A stretch of DNA of 64,000 bases, taken from NCBI RefSeq assembly GCF_030388665.1, contig NZ_CP128846.1:6956501-7020500 (forward strand), given 5' to 3'. The stretch comes from Streptomyces flavofungini. Its GTDB lineage: Bacteria > Actinomycetota > Actinomycetes > Streptomycetales > Streptomycetaceae. Made by a program: the position numbers and the translations under genes. Shown here piece by piece: positions 18,242-27,442 of the stretch; positions within the stretch are counted from its first letter, which is position 1, and each line of letters begins with the position of its first letter. A model generated the notes under the pieces. That model was not told the DNA's origin and did no database searches. It saw only the letters and a program-made list of their open reading frames with translations.

Positions 18242-21200
18242 GTGTCGAAGCCGCCCTTCACGCACCTGCACGTCCACACCCAGTACTCGCTGCTGGACGG
18301 TGCCGCGCGGCTGAAGGACATGTTCAACGCGTGCAACGAGATGGGCATGACGCACATCGCGATGTCCGACCACGGCAACCTCCACGGGGCGTACGACTTC
18401 TTCCATTCGGCGCAGAAGGCGGGCGTCACCCCGATCATCGGCATCGAGGCGTACGTGGCGCCGGAGTCCCGGCGCAACAAGCGCAAGATCCAGTGGGGCC
18501 AGCCGCACCAGAAGCGGGACGACGTCTCCGGTTCCGGTGGTTACACCCACAAGACGATCTGGGCGGCGAACAAGACGGGCCTGCACAACCTCTTCAAGCT
18601 GTCCTCGGACGCCTACGCCGAGGGCTGGCTCCAGAAGTGGCCGCGCATGGACAAGGAGACGATCTCCCAGTGGTCGGAGGGCCTGATCGCCTCCACCGGC
18701 TGCCCCTCCGGCGAGCTGCAGACCCGGCTGCGCCTCGGCCAGTTCGACGAGGCACTGAAGGCGGCCTCCGAGTACCAGGACATCTTCGGCAAGGACCGGT
18801 ACTTCCTGGAGCTGATGGACCACGGCATCGAGATCGAGCGCCGGGTCCGCGACGGCCTCCTGGAGATCGGCAAGAAGCTCGGCATCCCGCCCCTGGTCAC
18901 CAATGACTCGCACTACACGTACGCGCACGAGGCGACCGCCCACGACGCCCTGCTCTGCATCCAGACCGGCAAGAACCTCTCGGACCCCGACCGCTTCCGC
19001 TTCGACGGCACCGGCTACTACCTGAAGTCGACCGACGAGATGTACGCGATCGACTCCTCGGACGCCTGGCAGGAGGGCTGCCGCAACACCCTCCTGGTGG
19101 CCGAGCAGATCGACACGACCGGCATGTTCGAGAAGCGCGACCTCATGCCGAAGTTCGACATCCCGGAGGAGGGCTACACCAACACCACCTGGTTCAAGGA
19201 GGAGGTGCGGCGCGGCCTGGCCCGCCGCTACCCCGGAGGTGTCCCCGAGGACCGCCAGCAGCAGGCGGACTACGAGATGGACATCATCATCCAGATGGGG
19301 TTCCCGGGGTACTTCCTCGTGGTCGCCGACTTCATCATGTGGGCCAAGAACAACGGCATCGCGGTGGGCCCTGGCCGAGGCTCCGCGGCCGGTTCGATCG
19401 TGGCGTACGCCATGGGCATCACCGACCTCGACCCGATCGAGCACGGACTGATCTTCGAGCGCTTCCTCAACCCCGAGCGCGTCTCCATGCCCGACGTCGA
19501 CATCGACTTCGACGAGCGTCGGCGCGTCGAAGTGATCAGGTACGTGACCGAGAAGTACGGCGAGGACAAGGTCGCCATGATCGGCACGTACGGCAAGATC
19601 AAGGCGAAGAACGCCATCAAGGACTCCGCCCGCGTCCTCGGCTACCCGTACGCGATGGGCGACCGCCTCACCAAGGCCATGCCCGCCGACGTCCTCGGCA
19701 AGGGCATCGACCTGGACGGCATCACCAACCCCTCCCACCCGCGCTACAGCGAGGCGGGCGAGATCCGGGCGATGTACGAGAACGAGCCGGACGTCAAGAA
19801 GGTCATCGACACCGCCAAGGGCGTCGAGGGCCTGGTCCGGCAGATGGGCGTGCACGCCGCCGGCGTGATCATGTCCAGCGAGCCCATCATCGAGCACGCC
19901 CCGATCTGGGTGCGGCACACCGACGGCGTCACCATCACGCAGTGGGACTACCCGCAGTGCGAGTCGCTCGGCCTGATCAAGATGGACTTCCTGGGCCTGC
20001 GCAACCTCACCATCATGGACGACGCCGTGAAGATGGTGGAGGCCAACAAGGGCGTCAAGCTGGAGATGCTGGAGATCCCGCTCGACGACCCGAAGACGTA
20101 CGAGCTGCTCTGCCGCGGTGACACGCTCGGCGTCTTCCAGTTCGACGGCGGCCCGATGCGCTCGCTCCTGCGCCAGATGCAGCCCGACAACTTCGAGGAC
20201 ATCTCCGCCGTCTCGGCCCTGTACCGGCCCGGCCCGATGGGCATGAACTCGCACACGAACTACGCGGAGCGCAAGAACGGCCGCCAGGAGATCACGCCGA
20301 TCCACAAGGAGCTGGAAGAGCCCCTGAAGGAGACGCTGGGTCTCACTTACGGCCTGATCGTGTACCAGGAGCAGGTGCAGAAGGCCGCCCAGATCGTCGC
20401 CGGGTACTCCCTCGGCGAGGCCGACATCCTGCGCCGCGTGATGGGCAAGAAGAAGCCCGAGGAGCTGGAGAAGAACTTCGCGATCTTCCAGGCCGGCGCC
20501 CGGAAGAACGGCTACAGCGACGAGGCGATCCAGGCCCTGTGGGACGTCCTGGTGCCCTTCGCCGGATACGCGTTCAACAAGGCGCACTCCTCCGCGTACG
20601 GCCTGGTCACGTACTGGACCGCGTATCTGAAGGCGAACTACCCGGCCGAGTACATGGCCGCCCTGCTCACCTCGGTCAAGGACGACAAGGACAAGTCGGC
20701 CGTCTATCTGAACGAGTGCCGCCGCATGGGCATCAAGGTGCTCCCGCCGAACGTGAACGAGTCGGTGCACAACTTCGCCGCCCAGGGCGACGACATGATC
20801 CTCTTCGGCCTGGAGGCGGTGCGCAACGTCGGCACGAACGTGGTGGAGTCGATCATCCGGTCGCGGAAGGCGAAGGGGAAGTTCGCCTCGTTCCCGGACT
20901 ACCTGGACAAGGTGGAGGCGGCCGCGTGCAACAAGCGCACGACGGAGTCGCTGATCAAGGCGGGCGCGTTCGACACCATGGGGCACACCCGCAAGGGCCT
21001 GACCGCGCAGTACGAGCCGATGATCGACAACGTGGTGGCCGTCAAGCGCAAGGAGGCCGAGGGGCAGTTCGACCTGTTCGGCGGGATGGGCGAGGAGGAC
21101 TCCGACGAGCCCGGGTTCGGCCTGGACGTGGAGTTCTCCGAGGACGAGTGGGACAAGACGTATCTGCTCGCGCAGGAGCGGGAGATGCTCGGTCTGTACG

Positions 21201-21784
21201 TCTCCGACCACCCGTTGTTCGGGCTCGAGCACGTGCTCTCGGACAAGGCGGACGCGGGCATCGGGCAGCTGACCGGCGGGGACTTCTCCGACGGCGCGGT
21301 GGTCACGATCGGCGGGATCATCTCCGGGCTGCAGCGCAAGATGACCAAGCAGGGCAACGCCTGGGCGATCGCGACGGTGGAGGACCTGGCGGGCTCCATC
21401 GAGTGCATGTTCTTCCCGGCGACGTACCAGCTCGTGTCCACGCAACTCGTCGAGGACGCCGTGGTGTTCGTCAAGGGACGCCTCGACAAGCGCGAGGACG
21501 TCCCCCGCCTCGTCGCCATGGAGATGCAGGTCCCCGACCTGTCGAACGCCGGGACCAACGCGCCCGTCCTGATCACCATCCCGACCGTGAAGGTGAGCCC
21601 GCCGATGGTCACGCGCCTCGGTGAGATCCTCAGCCACCACCGGGGCAACAGCGAGGTGCGGATCAAGCTCCAGGGCGCGCAGAAGACCACCGTGCTCCGG
21701 CTCGACCGGCACCGCGTGAAGCCCGACCCGGCGCTCTTCGGCGACCTCAAGGTGCTGCTCGGCCCGTCCTGCCTGGCGGGCTGA
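18242..21784 (+). CDS. dnaE: DNA polymerase III alpha subunit (replicative polymerase)
   Basis: A 1180-aa protein (typical DnaE1 length). The PHP domain is at the N-terminus (HLHVHTQYSLLDGAARL, residues ~9-25). The C-family polymerase core has catalytic aspartates in PDVDIDFDE (D418-D422) and a thumb/fingers region with GPGRGSAAGS. An OB-fold (VVTIGGIISGLQRKMTKQG) is near residue 1020. It extends DNA at the replication fork with the beta clamp. The GTG at 18242 follows CCGGAGGCC at good spacing. TAGACT (18185-18190) is a likely -10 element. A hairpin follows the stop. Confidence 0.98.
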   Translation: MSKPPFTHLHVHTQYSLLDGAARLKDMFNACNEMGMTHIAMSDHGNLHGAYDFFHSAQKAGVTPIIGIEAYVAPESRRNKRKIQWGQPHQKRDDVSGSGGYTHKTIWAANKTGLHNLFKLSSDAYAEGWLQKWPRMDKETISQWSEGLIASTGCPSGELQTRLRLGQFDEALKAASEYQDIFGKDRYFLELMDHGIEIERRVRDGLLEIGKKLGIPPLVTNDSHYTYAHEATAHDALLCIQTGKNLSDPDRFRFDGTGYYLKSTDEMYAIDSSDAWQEGCRNTLLVAEQIDTTGMFEKRDLMPKFDIPEEGYTNTTWFKEEVRRGLARRYPGGVPEDRQQQADYEMDIIIQMGFPGYFLVVADFIMWAKNNGIAVGPGRGSAAGSIVAYAMGITDLDPIEHGLIFERFLNPERVSMPDVDIDFDERRRVEVIRYVTEKYGEDKVAMIGTYGKIKAKNAIKDSARVLGYPYAMGDRLTKAMPADVLGKGIDLDGITNPSHPRYSEAGEIRAMYENEPDVKKVIDTAKGVEGLVRQMGVHAAGVIMSSEPIIEHAPIWVRHTDGVTITQWDYPQCESLGLIKMDFLGLRNLTIMDDAVKMVEANKGVKLEMLEIPLDDPKTYELLCRGDTLGVFQFDGGPMRSLLRQMQPDNFEDISAVSALYRPGPMGMNSHTNYAERKNGRQEITPIHKELEEPLKETLGLTYGLIVYQEQVQKAAQIVAGYSLGEADILRRVMGKKKPEELEKNFAIFQAGARKNGYSDEAIQALWDVLVPFAGYAFNKAHSSAYGLVTYWTAYLKANYPAEYMAALLTSVKDDKDKSAVYLNECRRMGIKVLPPNVNESVHNFAAQGDDMILFGLEAVRNVGTNVVESIIRSRKAKGKFASFPDYLDKVEAAACNKRTTESLIKAGAFDTMGHTRKGLTAQYEPMIDNVVAVKRKEAEGQFDLFGGMGEEDSDEPGFGLDVEFSEDEWDKTYLLAQEREMLGLYVSDHPLFGLEHVLSDKADAGIGQLTGGDFSDGAVVTIGGIISGLQRKMTKQGNAWAIATVEDLAGSIECMFFPATYQLVSTQLVEDAVVFVKGRLDKREDVPRLVAMEMQVPDLSNAGTNAPVLITIPTVKVSPPMVTRLGEILSHHRGNSEVRIKLQGAQKTTVLRLDRHRVKPDPALFGDLKVLLGPSCLAG

Positions 21785-21825
21785 CCCGGACAAGGGCGGC
21801 GCGCACACCGCACATCGCATGGCCA

Positions 21826-21854
21826 AGGGGCGCACCCGGACCGGGTGCGCCCCT
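21826..21854. terminator. Terminator of dnaE (bidirectional)
   Basis: AGGGGCGCACCCGG (21826-21839) and CCGGGTGCGCCCCT (21841-21854) are perfect inverted arms, between the dnaE stop and the stop of the convergent 59-aa gene. Confidence 0.8.
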
Positions 21855-21870
21855 CATGTGTGCCTGCGCG

Positions 21871-21900
21871 GGCGTCAGTTGGCGTCAGCCGGCGTCAGTT
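21871..21900. repeat. Three tandem 10-bp units
   Basis: GGCGTCAGTT, GGCGTCAGCC, GGCGTCAGTT lie in immediate tandem. The third unit contains the stop codon of the 59-aa minus-strand gene. This may be slipped-strand expansion at the end of that gene. Confidence 0.85.
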
Positions 21901-22074
21901 GTGGCCGAAGCGGCGCTGGTGCTTACGAGCAACATCCGCCGGGCTGCCCTGGGCCTGCGACTGCATGGCCTGCTGGGCCTCGGTCGCGGCCGACCGGGCT
22001 TCCTCGTTGGCGCGCTCGGCCTGCGAGGAGCGGTTCTGCTGGGAGCTCTGTTTGCGGTTCTTGTTCTTGGCCAT
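21895..22074 (-). CDS. Small hydrophilic protein, 59 aa, unknown
   Basis: The frame reads MAKNKNRKQSSQQNRSSQAE, then Ala/Glu/Gln-rich sequence, ending KHQRRFGHN and TGA at 21895. The strong Shine-Dalgarno CAGGAGGAAG sits about 8 nt before the ATG, and codon use has the usual high third-position GC. A basic start and a Gln/Ala/Glu helical middle suggest a small nucleic-acid-associated or disordered protein. It is below usual gene-calling length cutoffs. It is convergent with dnaE and divergent from the NYN gene. No function is assigned. Confidence 0.78.
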   Translation of the reverse strand: MAKNKNRKQSSQQNRSSQAERANEEARSAATEAQQAMQSQAQGSPADVARKHQRRFGHN

Positions 22075-22406
22075 GGTGATCTTCCTCCTGAGGGTGATCG
22101 AGGGGCCAGGACGCGACCAGACTCACATAGGTCGGTAAAAGGCGCATTTCGGAGAATTACCGTGCGTCATAGAGGGCCTCGCCGGGCCACTCGAAAGAGC
22201 CACGCACCGAGTTCGGGCGGATACGCCACGCCGAAGATCGAGTTCGGGCCGTTAACCTCCGCGAGGTCGGGCAGACTCGAAGGAAACCCGAAGCGACCTC
22301 CAGGATCCGCGGGAGCTCCCGATCCGCCGAATCGCCGGATCCCTGCCCGGGATCTGTGGGATCTTCGGGCACCTTCAGGAATCTTCCAGGAAAGAGGGTG
22401 GATGGC
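22075..22406. other. Divergent intergenic region (332 nt)
   Basis: It separates the 59-aa gene from the NYN gene and must hold both promoters. Two copies of CGAGTTCGGGC (22208-22218 and 22239-22249) are 31 nt apart, each followed by a -10-like hexamer (GGATAC, GTTAAC). The 3' half is rich in GGATC motifs. I see no coding potential. Confidence 0.5.
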
Positions 22407-23618
22407 GTGGACCGCTGCATCGTCCTGGTGGACGCCGGGTATCTGCTGGGAGCCGCCGCGAGCCTCCTCGCGGGAGAGCCGTCCCGGTCCAGGATCACCG
22501 TCGACCACACCGCCCTCATCCAGGGGCTGCGCGAGCGCGCCGAAGCCGACACGGAGCGGCCGCTGCTGCGGATCTACTGGTTCGACGGCGCCCCCGACCG
22601 CGTACCCCAACCGGAGCACCGCAGGCTCCGCGTCATGCCCCGCGTCACCGTCCGCCTGGGCGCCCTGACCCGCAGCGACGGCCGCTGGGCGCAGAAGGGC
22701 GTGGACGCCGCCATGCACGCCGAGCTGACCGAGCTCGCCCGCAACGGAGCCTGCTCCGACGTCGTGCTCGTCACCGGCGACGGCGATCTGCTGCCCGGCA
22801 TGATGGCCGCCAAGGAGCACGGCGTCGCCGTCCACCTGTGGGCCGTGCAGGCCGCCGACGGCGACTACAACCAGTCCGAGGACCTGGTCGCCGAGGCCGA
22901 CGAGCGCCGCGTCCTGGACCGCGTCTGGATCACCAAGGCCGTCCGTGCCAAGGAGCTGACCGGCGTCTGCGCCCCGCCGCCCGCCCCCCGCCCCGAGATC
23001 GCCGCGATCCTCTCCGCCCCGCTGCCCGAGTCCGCGCTCGCCGCGAGCGCCGAGCAGGCCGCCGCCCCGCACCCGGCCGCGGCCCCCCGCGCCCAGGAGA
23101 ACGGGGACCGGCATCCGGCCACGAAGGGCGTGCCCACCCCCAAGGACCTCGCGGCCCTGCGCGCGCCCGGCGTGCACCACCCCAAGGAGCCGGCGAGCGC
23201 GACCCTGCGCTGGTCGTCCGACAAGGGCTGGGTCGACCGCCCCGGCGCCCCCGCCGAGCCCCCGGAGGCCGCCGCGCTGCCCACGCTCGCCCAGCTCACC
23301 ACGGCCGAGCAGCGCTGGGCCGACCGCGAGGAGGACATCACCACCGTCGGCGGCGACCCCTACGAGGTCGGCCAGGTCTTCGCCCGGCGCTGGATGGGGC
23401 GCCTGCCCGAGCAGCACAACCTCCAGAAGCTGGGCGCGATGTACCCGCGCATCCCGCACCGCATCGACGGCGAGCTGCTGCGCTACGCCGCCCGGTTCGG
23501 GCTGCTGGCCCACAAGGACGACCAGATCGACGAGCACGACCGCTACGCGATCCGGGCGGGCTTCTGGCGCGAGATCGACGTACGCACGGCCGCCGAACAC
23601 GCGCCCGCGGGGGAATGA
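22407..23618 (+). CDS. NYN/PIN-like domain putative RNase or nucleotide-binding protein
   Basis: The ~403-aa protein begins MDRCIVLVDAGYLLGAAASL. The NYN fold is seen at residues ~1-165, with acidic catalytic-type residues in LVDAGYLL, KGVDAAMHAEL and VLVTGDGDLLPGM, the pattern of NYN/LabA metal-dependent nucleases. A Pro/Ala-rich linker (~195-290) and a C-terminal ~110-aa domain with WADREEDITTVGGDPYEVGQ and conserved hydrophobics follow. The RNA target is unknown. GTG 22407 after AGAGGG was chosen; GTG 22398 three codons earlier is also possible. Confidence 0.85.
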   Translation: MDRCIVLVDAGYLLGAAASLLAGEPSRSRITVDHTALIQGLRERAEADTERPLLRIYWFDGAPDRVPQPEHRRLRVMPRVTVRLGALTRSDGRWAQKGVDAAMHAELTELARNGACSDVVLVTGDGDLLPGMMAAKEHGVAVHLWAVQAADGDYNQSEDLVAEADERRVLDRVWITKAVRAKELTGVCAPPPAPRPEIAAILSAPLPESALAASAEQAAAPHPAAAPRAQENGDRHPATKGVPTPKDLAALRAPGVHHPKEPASATLRWSSDKGWVDRPGAPAEPPEAAALPTLAQLTTAEQRWADREEDITTVGGDPYEVGQVFARRWMGRLPEQHNLQKLGAMYPRIPHRIDGELLRYAARFGLLAHKDDQIDEHDRYAIRAGFWREIDVRTAAEHAPAGE

Positions 23619-23805
23619 GCGCCGGAATGCGCAGGGCGATGCGCAGCACGATGTGCAGGGCCGTGAGCAGGGGATCGGTGTCCCTGGCGCCTTGGGCGCG
23701 AGGCATCGCGCGCGGGGACGAGGGCCCCCTTTCCGGTACGACGAGGGGGCGCGAGAGCCGCCCCGCGCGCCCTACCGGACACAGGACCCCGTACCCTCGT
23801 CCTTC

Positions 23806-24843
23806 GTGAGTACGCGCGCGGCACAGGCAGTCCGACAGGGGCTCCGGCAGGGGCACGGCAGCGATGCCGTCTGCGTCGTGCGTGACCTGGTCAAGGTCTA
23901 TCCCGCCGCCCGCGGCAGGCGCGGCAGGCCCGCCACACCCGAGGTCCGGGCCAGCGACGGCCTCGGCATCGAGGTCGGCCGCGGTGAGATCTTCGGCCTC
24001 CTCGGCCCCAACGGCGCGGGCAAGTCCACCCTCGTACGCCAGCTGACCGGCCTGATGCGGCCCGACAGCGGCAGCGTCCACGTCCTCGGCCACGACATCG
24101 TGCGCCACCCGGAGCGGGCCGCCAGGCTCCTCGCCTATCTGGGCCAGGAGTCCACCGCCCTGGACGAGCTGACCGTCTCCCTCGCCGTCGAGACGACCGC
24201 GCGTCTGCGCGGGCTCGACACCGCCCGCGCGCGGGCCGAGCGCGACGACGTCCTGGACGAGCTGGGGCTCACCGCCCTCGCCTCCCGGCCCCTGAAGAAG
24301 CTCTCCGGCGGCCAGCGCCGGCTCGCCTGCTTCGCCACTGCCCTGGTGGGGGAGCGGCGGCTGCTCGTGCTCGACGAGCCGACGACCGGCATGGACCCGG
24401 TGGCGCGGCGCGCCGTGTGGGGCGCCGTCGACCGGCGCCGCGCCGAGCGCGGCACCACCGTCCTGCTCGTCACCCACAACGTCATCGAGGCCGAGACCGT
24501 GCTCGACCGCGTCGCCGTGCTCGACCACGGCCGGGTCATCGCCTGCGACACGCCCGCCGGGCTCAAGGAGCAGGTCGCCGGGGAGGTCCGGGTGGAGCTC
24601 GTCTGGCGCGAGCGGGCGCCCGTCGAGGTGCCCGAGGTCGCCGCGCTGCGCTCCTCGGCGGTCGAGTCCGGGCGCAAGTGGACGCTGCGGCTCGCACCGG
24701 AGGAGGCACGGGCGGCCGTCGCCGCGGTCACCGGCGGGGGCGCCTTCGCCGCGCTCGACGACTTCACGTTGGCCACGCCCAGCCTGGAGGATGTGTATCT
24801 CGCCCTGGGCGGGCGGGGCGGCGACGGGCTGGTGAAGGCGTGA
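23806..24843 (+). CDS. ABC transporter ATP-binding protein (DrrA/Nod-like exporter type)
   Basis: The 345-aa ATPase has Walker A GPNGAGKS, signature LSGGQ, Walker B LLVLDEP and the H-loop LLVTHN, then a C-terminal extension typical of ABC-2 exporter ATPases. It pairs with the permease gene 151 nt downstream. TACCCT (23792-23797) ends 8 nt before GTG and there is no Shine-Dalgarno, suggesting leaderless translation. A start much further upstream is possible in frame but has no support. The substrate is unknown. Confidence 0.92.
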   Translation: MSTRAAQAVRQGLRQGHGSDAVCVVRDLVKVYPAARGRRGRPATPEVRASDGLGIEVGRGEIFGLLGPNGAGKSTLVRQLTGLMRPDSGSVHVLGHDIVRHPERAARLLAYLGQESTALDELTVSLAVETTARLRGLDTARARAERDDVLDELGLTALASRPLKKLSGGQRRLACFATALVGERRLLVLDEPTTGMDPVARRAVWGAVDRRRAERGTTVLLVTHNVIEAETVLDRVAVLDHGRVIACDTPAGLKEQVAGEVRVELVWRERAPVEVPEVAALRSSAVESGRKWTLRLAPEEARAAVAAVTGGGAFAALDDFTLATPSLEDVYLALGGRGGDGLVKA

Positions 24844-24994
24844 CAGCTCCTCTCCGCCGCGGGGTTCGCGGGGTCGCCGCCGGGCGGCGGACGCCGTCCG
24901 CCCGCCCAGCCGTCACCCCGGCCCGTGAGAGCAACGCACGAAGCAGGGTGGGCTCCGCCCGCAAGCGTCAGGACGTCGGTAGGAAGGTTGTCCG

Positions 24995-25816
24995 TTGAGT
25001 GCCGTTCCGCTGGAAGCCGTCGTGCGCGCCGAGGACCGCGTCGCGGAGGTGACGGACCCCGTCGCGCCGCTCGGGGCCCGGGCGCGGCTCCTGCCGGCCC
25101 TGGGCGCCGTCTACCGGGCACAGCTGTCGCGGGCCCGCGTCGCGCGGATCCCGCTGCTCTTCGTCGCCACCTTCCAGTCCGTCGGCATCATGATCCTGAT
25201 GCGGGGCGTCGTGGACGGGGGCGGTGAGGCCCACGCCGTCGTCGCCGGGTCCTCCGTCCTCGTGGTCGCGTTCGTCGCGCTGAACCTCCTCGCCCAGTAC
25301 TTCGGCCAGCTCCGCGGCGACGGCGGCCTCGACCACTACGCCACGCTGCCCGTGCCGCCCGCCGCCGTCGTCCTCGGCGCCGCCGCCGCGTACGCCTCCT
25401 TCACCGTCCCCGGCACCATCGTCACGGCCGTCGTCGGCTGCGGGCTCTTCGGCCTGCCGCTGACCCACCTGTGGGTGCTCGCCGCCGTCATCCCGCTCTC
25501 CGGCGCCGCCCTCGCCGGGCTCGGCGCCGCCCTCGGGCTGCTCGCGCCCCGGCCCGAACTCGCCACCCTGCTCGGCCAGATGGGCATGTCCGCCGCGCTC
25601 CTGCTCGGGGTGCTCCCGGCCGAGCGGATGCCCGAGTTCCTGCAGTACGCCCGCGACCTGCTGCCCTCCACGTACGGCGTGGAGGCCCTCGCGAGGACCT
25701 TCGGAGCCGACCCCGACTGGGGCGCCGTCGCCCTCGACCTCGCGGTCTGCGCGGGCGTCGGCGTCGCCTCGCTGGCCGTCGCCACCTGGGCCTACCGGAG
25801 GGCCGCCGTCCGCTGA
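24995..25816 (+). CDS. ABC-2 type transporter permease
   Basis: A 273-aa membrane protein with six hydrophobic segments ([54 protein letters not shown] and others), matching ABC-2 exporter subunits. The TTG start is supported by GGTAGGAAGG ending 7 nt upstream. It follows its ATPase and likely forms a homodimeric permease with it. The export substrate cannot be read. Confidence 0.9.
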   Translation: MSAVPLEAVVRAEDRVAEVTDPVAPLGARARLLPALGAVYRAQLSRARVARIPLLFVATFQSVGIMILMRGVVDGGGEAHAVVAGSSVLVVAFVALNLLAQYFGQLRGDGGLDHYATLPVPPAAVVLGAAAAYASFTVPGTIVTAVVGCGLFGLPLTHLWVLAAVIPLSGAALAGLGAALGLLAPRPELATLLGQMGMSAALLLGVLPAERMPEFLQYARDLLPSTYGVEALARTFGADPDWGAVALDLAVCAGVGVASLAVATWAYRRAAVR

Positions 25817-25871
25817 CGCCGATCCGCCGTCCGGTGGCGCGGTTCTCAGACGGAGCTGGCACCATGTGTGC

Positions 25872-26585
25872 GTGACCGCACCGCTGACACCCTCCCAACC
25901 GCCGCACGACCGCCCCGAAGACAGCACCGTCGGCGCTGCCGACTCCACCGGCCCCGACAACCCCTGGCGGGAGCCCCCGCGGTCCTCGGGGCACGCGGCC
26001 GGGACGGCGCACGAGGAGGGCGGAACCCCCGTGACGACCGACCTGAAGGCCGATGTGCGGGACGCCGTGGTGATCGGGGTCGCGGTCGCGGCCAGTGGGG
26101 TGCTGCTCGGGCTGCTGTGGCTGTGGCTCGCGCCCAGCGTGCCGCTCATCGCCGACAAGACGACCGTCTACCTCAAGGACACCGAGGGCGAGCAGGCCAT
26201 CGGGGTCGACGGAACGTTCGCCCTCCTCGGGCTCGGCTTCGGGCTCCTCAGCGCGGTCGTGGTGTTCCTCGTGCGGCGGCGGGGCGGGATCCCGCTCGTC
26301 GTCGGGCTCGCCGCGGGCGGGCTGCTCGGCGCTGTGCTCGCCTGGAAGGTGGGGGTCTGGGTCGGGCCCGAGACCGATGTGGCCGCGCATGCGCGGGACG
26401 TGGGGGCGGGGGTGGTCTTCGACGCACCCATGGAGCTGAAGGCCAAGGGGGTGCTGCTCGCGTGGCCCGTCGCCGCGATGGTCGTGCAGCTGGTGCTCAC
26501 GGGGCTCTTCGGGCCCCGGGATCCGGAGCCGTTCTCCTCGTACGAGAGTCCGTACCGGGATGCTCATGAAGGGCCGGAGCGGTAG
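25872..26585 (+). CDS. Membrane protein, DUF2567-like
   Basis: The 237-aa protein has a disordered ~60-residue Pro/Ser/Glu-rich N-terminus and four membrane helices (AVVIGVAVAASGVLLGLLWLW, FALLGLGFGLLSAVVVFLV, IPLVVGLAAGGLLGAVLAW, LLAWPVAAMVVQLVLTGLF). An extracytoplasmic loop contains LIADKTTVYLKDTEGEQAI. This pattern resembles actinobacterial DUF2567 proteins, a tentative match. GTG 25872 has CACCAT ending 6 nt upstream and no Shine-Dalgarno (leaderless pattern). Confidence 0.7.
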   Translation: MTAPLTPSQPPHDRPEDSTVGAADSTGPDNPWREPPRSSGHAAGTAHEEGGTPVTTDLKADVRDAVVIGVAVAASGVLLGLLWLWLAPSVPLIADKTTVYLKDTEGEQAIGVDGTFALLGLGFGLLSAVVVFLVRRRGGIPLVVGLAAGGLLGAVLAWKVGVWVGPETDVAAHARDVGAGVVFDAPMELKAKGVLLAWPVAAMVVQLVLTGLFGPRDPEPFSSYESPYRDAHEGPER

Positions 26586-26603
26586 CGGCCCTGTGGGGCA
26601 TTC

Positions 26604-26710
26604 CCCGATCCCGCTCCTTCCCGAGACCGGGAGCCGCGCCCCCGGACCCCCGCTATCGGCGCTTCGCGCCTCGTCCTCAAAGGCCGGACGGGGCTGAAAC
26701 CATCCAGCCC
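26604..26710. repeat. Dispersed intergenic repeat, copy A
   Basis: Contains the block TCGGCGCTTCGCGCCTCGTC (from 26656), which recurs exactly at 53780 inside a coding sequence. The flanking CCGCTCCTTCCCGAGACCGG and GCGCCCCCGGACCCCC parts are shared with copies B and C. Palindromic GC-rich structure. It fills most of the 190-nt gap before the 24-aa gene. Confidence 0.85.
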
Positions 26711-26777
26711 CCTCCGCGGCGGAGCCGCATATCGACGCAGCCGGGAAGGGGCGGGACCGGGGAGCTCCCGGCCGGGC

Positions 26778-26852
26778 CTACGCCGGTCGCCTGCCGTGGT
26801 TGGACTTGCCCTTGCGTATCCGCCACTTCCGCTTGCGCGTCTTCTTCGACAT
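26778..26852 (-). CDS. Very small basic protein, likely ribosomal protein bL37
   Basis: A 24-aa frame, ATG at 26852 and TAG at 26778, starting MSKKTRKRKW and ending KSNHGRRPA. A Lys/Arg-rich peptide of exactly this size with a C-terminal N-H-G-K/R-R-P motif matches bL37, a tiny 50S subunit protein first recognised in mycobacterial ribosomes. AGGA precedes the ATG at ~9 nt. It lies 40 nt downstream of ybaK on the same strand. The assignment rests on size, basicity and the tail motif. Confidence 0.72.
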   Translation of the reverse strand: MSKKTRKRKWRIRKGKSNHGRRPA

Positions 26853-26892
26853 GGGTGTGGTCCTAGTCGAGGACCGGGCCCCCGTCGAGGGG

Positions 26893-27393
26893 TCATTCAC
26901 GCCCGATCGGGGCGAGTGTCGCGGAGGTGAGGGCGGCGAGGTCGGCGGGGGAGAGCTCGACCTCCAGGCCGCGGCGGCCCGCCGAGACGCAGATCGTGGG
27001 GTGGGCGGACGCCGAGTCGTCCAGGACGGTCCGCAGACGCTTGCGCTGGCCGAGGGGGGAGATGCCCCCGCGGACGTAGCCGGTGGTGCGCTCGGCGGCC
27101 GCCGGGTCCGCCATCGTGGCGCGCTTGCCGCCGACCGCCGTGGCCAGCGCCTTCAGGTCGAGGGTGCCCGCGACCGGGACGACCGCCACGGTCAGCTCGC
27201 CGTCGACCTCCGCGACCAGGGTCTTGAAGACGCGGTCGGGGGACACGCCCATGGCCTCGGCGGCCTCCTGGCCGTACGAGGGGTGGGCGGGGTCGTGGTC
27301 GTAGGAGTGCACGGTGAAGACGGTGCCCGCCGCGGTGAGGGCGACCGTCGCGGGGGTGCCGCCAGCCTGCGTCTTCTTCTGCTTCTTCGCCAC
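26893..27393 (-). CDS. ybaK: Cys-tRNA(Pro)/Cys-tRNA(Cys) deacylase, YbaK family
   Basis: The ~166-aa protein has the YbaK/EbsC editing fold: FKTLVAEVDGELTVAVVPVAGTLDLKALA, with catalytic Lys in the K-T-L segment, GKRATMADPAAAERTTGYVRGGISPLGQ and LRTVLDDSA. It hydrolyses mischarged Cys-tRNA(Pro). GTG 27393 (VAKKQKKTQ) is preferred over the TTG four codons earlier, which leaves no room for a ribosome site; neither has a strong one. A small gene for a bL37-like protein follows. Confidence 0.9.
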   Translation of the reverse strand: MAKKQKKTQAGGTPATVALTAAGTVFTVHSYDHDPAHPSYGQEAAEAMGVSPDRVFKTLVAEVDGELTVAVVPVAGTLDLKALATAVGGKRATMADPAAAERTTGYVRGGISPLGQRKRLRTVLDDSASAHPTICVSAGRRGLEVELSPADLAALTSATLAPIGRE

Positions 27394-27442
27394 GCTGCTC
27401 GCCAACTTCCGCGGTTCGTACGGGAGGGGGTCCGGCCCCGCC

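Noticed and set aside
17927..21835. 1302-aa minus-strand open frame antisense to dnaE
   Set aside because: Shadow created by dnaE codon bias; no start signal or domain. DnaE motifs on the plus strand are unambiguous.
22167..23600. 477-aa minus-strand frame over the NYN gene
   Set aside because: Antisense shadow; the plus strand has conserved NYN acidic motifs.
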